Origin: Elusimicrobiota bacterium
Lineage (GTDB): Bacteria; Elusimicrobiota; UBA8919
NCBI GenBank assembly: GCA_040757695.1
Contig: JBFLWK010000003.1
Location: 1-57,530, forward strand
Length of the DNA: 57,530 bases
Reading direction: 5' to 3'
In this document: in pieces, positions 54,051-57,530 of the stretch
How the letters are laid out: every line of letters begins with the position of its first letter
Numbering within the stretch: position 1 is the stretch's first letter
Position numbers and translations under genes: made by a program
Notes under the pieces: generated by a model
What the model was told of the DNA's origin: nothing
The model's database searches: none
Seen by the model: only the letters and a program-made list of their open reading frames with translations

Positions 54051-54079
54051 ATTATACAAAAATCTAAAAAAATAGCAAA
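54051..54079 (-). promoter_or_regulatory. Promoter for the inositol-monophosphatase gene, near-leaderless
   Basis: TTTGCT (54079-54074), 17 bp, TATAAT (54056-54051). Start codon at 54039 leaves about five nucleotides of leader. A second TATAAT overlaps the ATG. Confidence 0.6.
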
Positions 54080-54128
54080 TAAAAAAAATCCTTATATAGA
54101 TTTTTAATCGGTTATATGTGTCTGTATC

Positions 54129-54592
54129 TTATTTATTTCCCGGATGGAAACCAAGTTTTATTTGTTTTTCAGTAAATTCAGATGCAAATCTCGCTTTTGA
54201 TTTTGCCCATTTTCTTAACGACTGGATGTCATCTTCCATAATTTTTGATAAAGGTACTGTTTCCTGGATTGATTTTAAGATATCTTTTGTCTCAAGTTCA
54301 CGAGTTTCATTATAGGCAATATACAAACCATCAACAATACATTGTTCTATTTCTGCGCCAGAAAAACCAGACGCCGACTCTATTAGCATATCAATATCAA
54401 ATTTTTCTGGCTCACGATTTCTTTTTTTAGATGAATTTCAAAAACTTCTCGCTGTTCTTCTTTGGCTGGTAAATCAATAAAAAACAATTCATCAAATCTG
54501 CCTTTCCGAAGAATTTCAAAATCAGATTGTCCAGCACCTGCAAAACCTTTTTCAATTTCACCATCGCTCTTAAAAAAATTTGTAATACCCAT
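54129..54592 (-). pseudogene. Broken AAA ATPase (Ycf46-like) gene remnant
   Basis: The first piece (54592-54383) reads [14 protein letters not shown], then abruptly [17 protein letters not shown]; the family has about 30 residues (Walker B/sensor region) between these two parts. It lacks the whole N-terminal half including Walker A. The frame then slips at an A7 run (54421-54430): one more A would join HLKK to [11 protein letters not shown]. The second piece continues with SGFSGAEIEQCIVDGLYIAYNE and ends ALRKWAK-like LRKWAKSKARFASEF. 5' truncation, internal deletion and frameshift together mark a pseudogene, though GGAG is still in place before its ATG. Confidence 0.75.
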
Positions 54593-54617
54593 TTTTTTTC
54601 TCCTTAGAAAATTATTA

Positions 54618-54845
54618 GTGCTTTGTTAAAAAATGGCACTTTGGGACCCCTTTTACCATCTTAAAAATGCTTAAGCTGTCATTGCGAGCGACCAACGGAA
54701 GCGTGGCAATCTCAATCAAACCTGCTTTAACGACGAGATTGCTTTGGCTACGCCTCGCAATGACTCCCGATGTAGTATTTTCTACCAAATTATTGTCGGA
54801 ATTAAAATAGGTCGTTGGAGCCATTTTTAAAATTTAACAAAGTAC
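54618..54845. mobile_element. Composite MITE-like element with nested TGTCATTGCGAG repeat
   Basis: Outer imperfect inverted ends GTGCTTTGTTAAAAAATGGC (54618-54637) and GCCATTTTTAAA...ACAAAGTAC (54820-54845). Inside is an 88-bp element, 54677-54764, with ends TGTCATTGCGAG and CTCGCAATGAC, a type common in repeat-rich bacterial genomes. A 69-codon ORF across it is not a gene. This explains the 271-bp gap. Confidence 0.65.
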
Positions 54846-54863
54846 TGTGACGATAATAACGGG

Positions 54864-56177
54864 TTATTCTACTGTAATTTTCTCTTTTAATGCATGATAT
54901 GTCTTTTCTGGTATTTCTCTCACTCTTTGTGGAAGTTCTTTTATTTTCTTAAATGGTTTCATTTTCCTGTATCTTATTATCATCCTTGCTTGAATTGTAT
55001 TGAATCCAACTTTGATAAGTTGTTCTTCTGATGCTGTGTTAATATTCACCTTTGTAACTTGATAATGTGCAGCACTCGCTTTTTCTGTTGCATTAGTAGA
55101 TGTTGTAGTCGGTAGTGAAGGTATGGTTCTTTTCGGTTCAGGTACTGGTGGGATGATTCCAGTTGTTTTGATTTCTGGTTTTGTTGGAATTGAAGTTAAC
55201 GAAATAGAAAGCCGATGTGACCCGAAATTATCACCGATAGCAAAAGACCAGAGAAATGCGTAATCTAACCGTATCAAATATTTCCCGACTCCTTGATTGA
55301 ATGAAGTACCAAAACCGGCTTCTTGTTTGTTTGCACCGCCACGGAATGCAAATCTTTTTTCAGAAAACCAGTGTTCTAAACCACCGTGCAGATTTAACTT
55401 GTCGCTCACAACACCCCATTGTTGATTCCTGTATGAAACATCCAGCCCAACAGTTGTATTTTTGTATCTATATGCAGAACCTAATCGCAACTCTGAAGGC
55501 ACTTTATCTTCAAAATACAAGCCAACATCCGGCTGGGTTAAATTCAGACCTGCAAGCCCGAAAGAAAAATTCTTTATATTGCAAAGAAAACCTATATCGC
55601 CTGTAAATGCCGATTTTGAAGAACCTGCAAGTATAACAGGGTCGTTGTATTCTTCTGCTCTTTTTATTGTATCAGAATCCCAGTTGTATTTATGATATAA
55701 AAATTTAGCATTTATTCCAAATGAAAGATTTACATTATTTCTTTCTTTTTCTTTATTTTTTTGGCTTGTAAAAATCTTTCTTGAATATGAAAGAATGGCT
55801 GTGTTCTCTTTATACAAACTATTTCCATAGTCATTAACTCCTAACCCAAATGTACCAATCTTTTCTATAGGTTGCGTGTAGGAAACTGACACAAGCCCTA
55901 AATCTATATTTTTCAAACCGAGATATGGCTTCGCATACATAAACCCAACATCAGAAAAAACTGGATACACGATACCAGCTGGATTATAAAATATCGCAGA
56001 AGAATCGTCAGAAATAGCACAAAAAGTGCCACCCATCCCAACCGCACGGGTTGACCAACCGGAATTTTTAAATGCAGGAAACGCAGATAACCGCAGATAA
56101 AAAACACAAATGACCACAGATAAAAAAATCTGTGCTAATCTGTGTTTAAAAATCTGTGTTAATCTGTGTCTACTCAT
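54864..56177 (-). CDS. PorV/UPF0164-like barrel fused to a ComEA-like helix-hairpin-helix tail
   Basis: 437 residues. After the leader the mature start AFKNSGWSTRAVGMGG and the NPAGI motif match the left-edge barrel closely, and the strand-rich barrel runs to about 330. A Pro/Thr-rich linker (about 335-375) leads to VNINTASEEQLIKVGF ... ARMIIRYRKMKPFKKIKEL, a ComEA-type double helix-hairpin-helix. Both hairpins lack the usual GIG (VGFNT and VREIP instead), so DNA binding is doubtful. The ATG overlaps the stop of the FN3 protein upstream (ATGA). Likely outer-membrane partner of that secreted protein. Confidence 0.82.
   Translation of the reverse strand: MSRHRLTQIFKHRLAQIFLSVVICVFYLRLSAFPAFKNSGWSTRAVGMGGTFCAISDDSSAIFYNPAGIVYPVFSDVGFMYAKPYLGLKNIDLGLVSVSYTQPIEKIGTFGLGVNDYGNSLYKENTAILSYSRKIFTSQKNKEKERNNVNLSFGINAKFLYHKYNWDSDTIKRAEEYNDPVILAGSSKSAFTGDIGFLCNIKNFSFGLAGLNLTQPDVGLYFEDKVPSELRLGSAYRYKNTTVGLDVSYRNQQWGVVSDKLNLHGGLEHWFSEKRFAFRGGANKQEAGFGTSFNQGVGKYLIRLDYAFLWSFAIGDNFGSHRLSISLTSIPTKPEIKTTGIIPPVPEPKRTIPSLPTTTSTNATEKASAAHYQVTKVNINTASEEQLIKVGFNTIQARMIIRYRKMKPFKKIKELPQRVREIPEKTYHALKEKITVE
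56078..56172. repeat. Tandem and inverted CACAGATTA-type repeats encoding the barrel leader
   Basis: CACAGATTAA/CACAGATTTT units and their inverse ATCTGTG/ATCTGCG encode the first 30 or so residues of the PorV-helix-hairpin-helix protein (HRLTQIFKHRLAQIFL and the hydrophobic VVICVFYLRL). Confidence 0.85.
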
Positions 56178-57530
56178 TTTGCAACCACAATCGTTCCGTA
56201 TTCTGTTTTTCCATCAGTTGTCTTTATCTTAAAGATATATATTCCCGACTCAACCTTTTTATTATTTTCATCTGTTCCATTCCAAGTAATCACACTACCA
56301 TAAAAATTCGCTTTAGAAAGTTTTATAACTTCAACTCCAGAGGCATCATAAATACTGACTTCTTCTGCTTTTTCACCAAATGTTGCAGGTGTGAATACGG
56401 TAATAAATTTTTCTTCCGGGACAGCTTTTTCAGAAGTTCTACTTTTTGCAAACAAAGCATATTTACCCGGTTTGTTAACTCTTATTGTAAAAGTATTTCG
56501 CTCATAGTCAGGTTTACCACCAATAAATCTCCATCGCACACCATCCCAAAAATATACAGAGAGCTCAGTTTCGCTAATATCAGTTACTTGTCCATATTCC
56601 GTTTCAACAAGTCCGTCATTATTTATATCGAAATAAAGTAATGTTATGTAAAACAGTTTTTCAAAAACTGCTGTATTAGTTATACCAAAAGTATATGTTA
56701 CTATAGGATGCAAATTGTTTTTATTTGCAATTTCCTCTATACCAAAAGAGTTTTCTAATAAAGAATCTTTTTGCTCGATACTAATTGTTAGATCCAAAAA
56801 GTCTGAAAATTGAATCTTCGTAGAACCATCGTCAGGGTTCCCATCTAATGCTTCAACAACAAATTGTGAATCCGGTTTCTTTTCACAAATCCTACTAACA
56901 GAAACCGTATATATAGAAGTCGTAGAGATATTTACGCCATCTGATGCAGTTATAAAATATTCTAAACCTACTGTTGTTATTGCAGAAACAGGAATCATAC
57001 CATATCCTGAATATGTATTAGTTGATGGCAGAGGAACGAAATCTGAAAAACTAAAACTGGTTTCTCCGTTTTTTCTAAAATAAATTCTTACATAATCTAT
57101 ACATCGGTCGTCAACTACATCAGCAGAAATTGTAATAATATCACCAATAATATTTACTTCTGTAATTGATGGTGTATACGAAATAGTAGGCGGGATAGTA
57201 TCACTCGGCGGTATTGGTGGAGGCTCTGCTTCAGATGATAAAGTCATAGTGGTTATTGTGAGGTCGTAGTTGGTTGCAAGACCATCCTCATTAAATGCTT
57301 GAACCTTGAACCAATAAGATGTAAGAGGCAAGAGGTCAGAAGCAAGATAAGAAGTGGTTGTGTAGTTGTCTGAAAATGTCTTGAGTGTTGTTGTGCTGGT
57401 CACAAAATTATCTGTAGACCGCAAGATACCCCATCTTGTATAGTCAGGATTGTTGTTGTTTGACCACTGAACGCTGATTGACGCAGATGTAACGCTGATT
57501 ACCGCAGATAATGTTGGTGGGTTTGCAAGT
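56174..57530 (-). CDS. Secreted FN3 protein with FlgD/type IX-like C-terminal domain (5' end outside window)
   Basis: 452 codons are open to the right edge, so the N-terminus is missing. It begins in an FN3 module very like one near residue 4150 of the giant protein (LANPPT ... RSTDNF ... TSYWFKVQAFNEDGLAT). A further Ig-like domain (PTISYTPSITEV...), a strand-rich region (YFDINNDGLVE, WRFIGGK, matching the giant protein's YFDVNNNGIVE and WRYVGGK) and the C-terminal domain follow: VSIYDASGVEV, WNGTDENN, ESGIYIFKI, ending VVAK. The last 200-plus residues are thus homologous to the giant's C-terminus. The PorV gene follows with a 4-bp overlap. One FN3 strand is encoded by ATCAGCG/ATCTGCG repeats. 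Confidence 0.88.
   Translation of the reverse strand, partial: LANPPTLSAVISVTSASISVQWSNNNNPDYTRWGILRSTDNFVTSTTTLKTFSDNYTTTSYLASDLLPLTSYWFKVQAFNEDGLATNYDLTITTMTLSSEAEPPPIPPSDTIPPTISYTPSITEVNIIGDIITISADVVDDRCIDYVRIYFRKNGETSFSFSDFVPLPSTNTYSGYGMIPVSAITTVGLEYFITASDGVNISTTSIYTVSVSRICEKKPDSQFVVEALDGNPDDGSTKIQFSDFLDLTISIEQKDSLLENSFGIEEIANKNNLHPIVTYTFGITNTAVFEKLFYITLLYFDINNDGLVETEYGQVTDISETELSVYFWDGVRWRFIGGKPDYERNTFTIRVNKPGKYALFAKSRTSEKAVPEEKFITVFTPATFGEKAEEVSIYDASGVEVIKLSKANFYGSVITWNGTDENNKKVESGIYIFKIKTTDGKTEYGTIVVAK

Noticed and set aside
54615-54824. 69-codon ORF on the minus strand
   Set aside because: It runs across the nested inverted-repeat elements and has no protein-like features.

Overview
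This is an AT-rich bacterial chromosome segment with tightly packed genes, many ATGA or TAATG overlaps, Shine-Dalgarno starts on most genes, and an unusually heavy load of short repeats. The gene set (ruvCAB with yebC, queA, queH and spoIID; comEC-nadK-recN; priA; split coaB/coaC) is ordinary for a free-living Gram-negative type cell. Outer-membrane PorV/UPF0164-like barrels and secreted proteins with a FlgD/type IX-like C-terminal domain point to an uncultured diderm lineage such as Elusimicrobiota or a related candidate phylum. I cannot fix the phylum from the sequence alone.

Layout. Positions 1-21.4 kb (minus strand) hold one enormous gene for a 6,468-residue secreted protein made of FN3, lamin-tail and phospholipase-D modules. 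It is followed by a broken four-helix-bundle gene and a PorV-like barrel with a TPR tail, cut by the left window edge. Upstream of the giant gene lie a near-consensus promoter, a purine-riboswitch-like aptamer with a plausible switching hairpin, and a 40-codon ORF that looks like an aspartic protease cut off before its active site. From 21.5 to 35.3 kb (minus) there is a long array reading, in transcription order, tRNA-Leu, yebC, ruvC, ruvA, [NHL protein, PorV-CsgG protein], ruvB, radical SAM, HDAC-like, queH, DUF3352-like, DUF2905, spoIID, queA, DUF3006, secreted metallo-beta-lactamase. From 35.5 to 42.7 kb (plus) lies an operon of comEC, nadK, recN and two GGDEF genes. From 42.7 to 54.6 kb (minus) there are priA, a uracil-DNA glycosylase, a membrane coiled-coil protein, a HEAT protein, coaB, coaC, gmk, an O-antigen-ligase/TPR protein, a phosphohexomutase, a zinc-ribbon membrane protein, an inositol-monophosphatase and an AAA pseudogene. 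At 54.9-57.5 kb the right edge repeats the left-edge theme: an FN3 protein with a C-terminal sorting-like domain (cut by the edge), followed at once by a PorV-like barrel fused to a helix-hairpin-helix tail.

Two signals stand out. First, three times in this window a secreted protein with the same C-terminal domain is immediately followed by a PorV-like outer-membrane protein, each carrying a different fused tail (TPR, CsgG-like, helix-hairpin-helix). This suggests dedicated cargo/shuttle pairs of a type IX-like export route. Second, the genome carries tandem 7-8 bp repeats, paired-hairpin elements and MITE-like elements that sit in frame inside housekeeping genes (ruvC, coaB, phosphohexomutase, HDAC, the giant gene). 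They even supply the hydrophobic signal peptides of several exported proteins.
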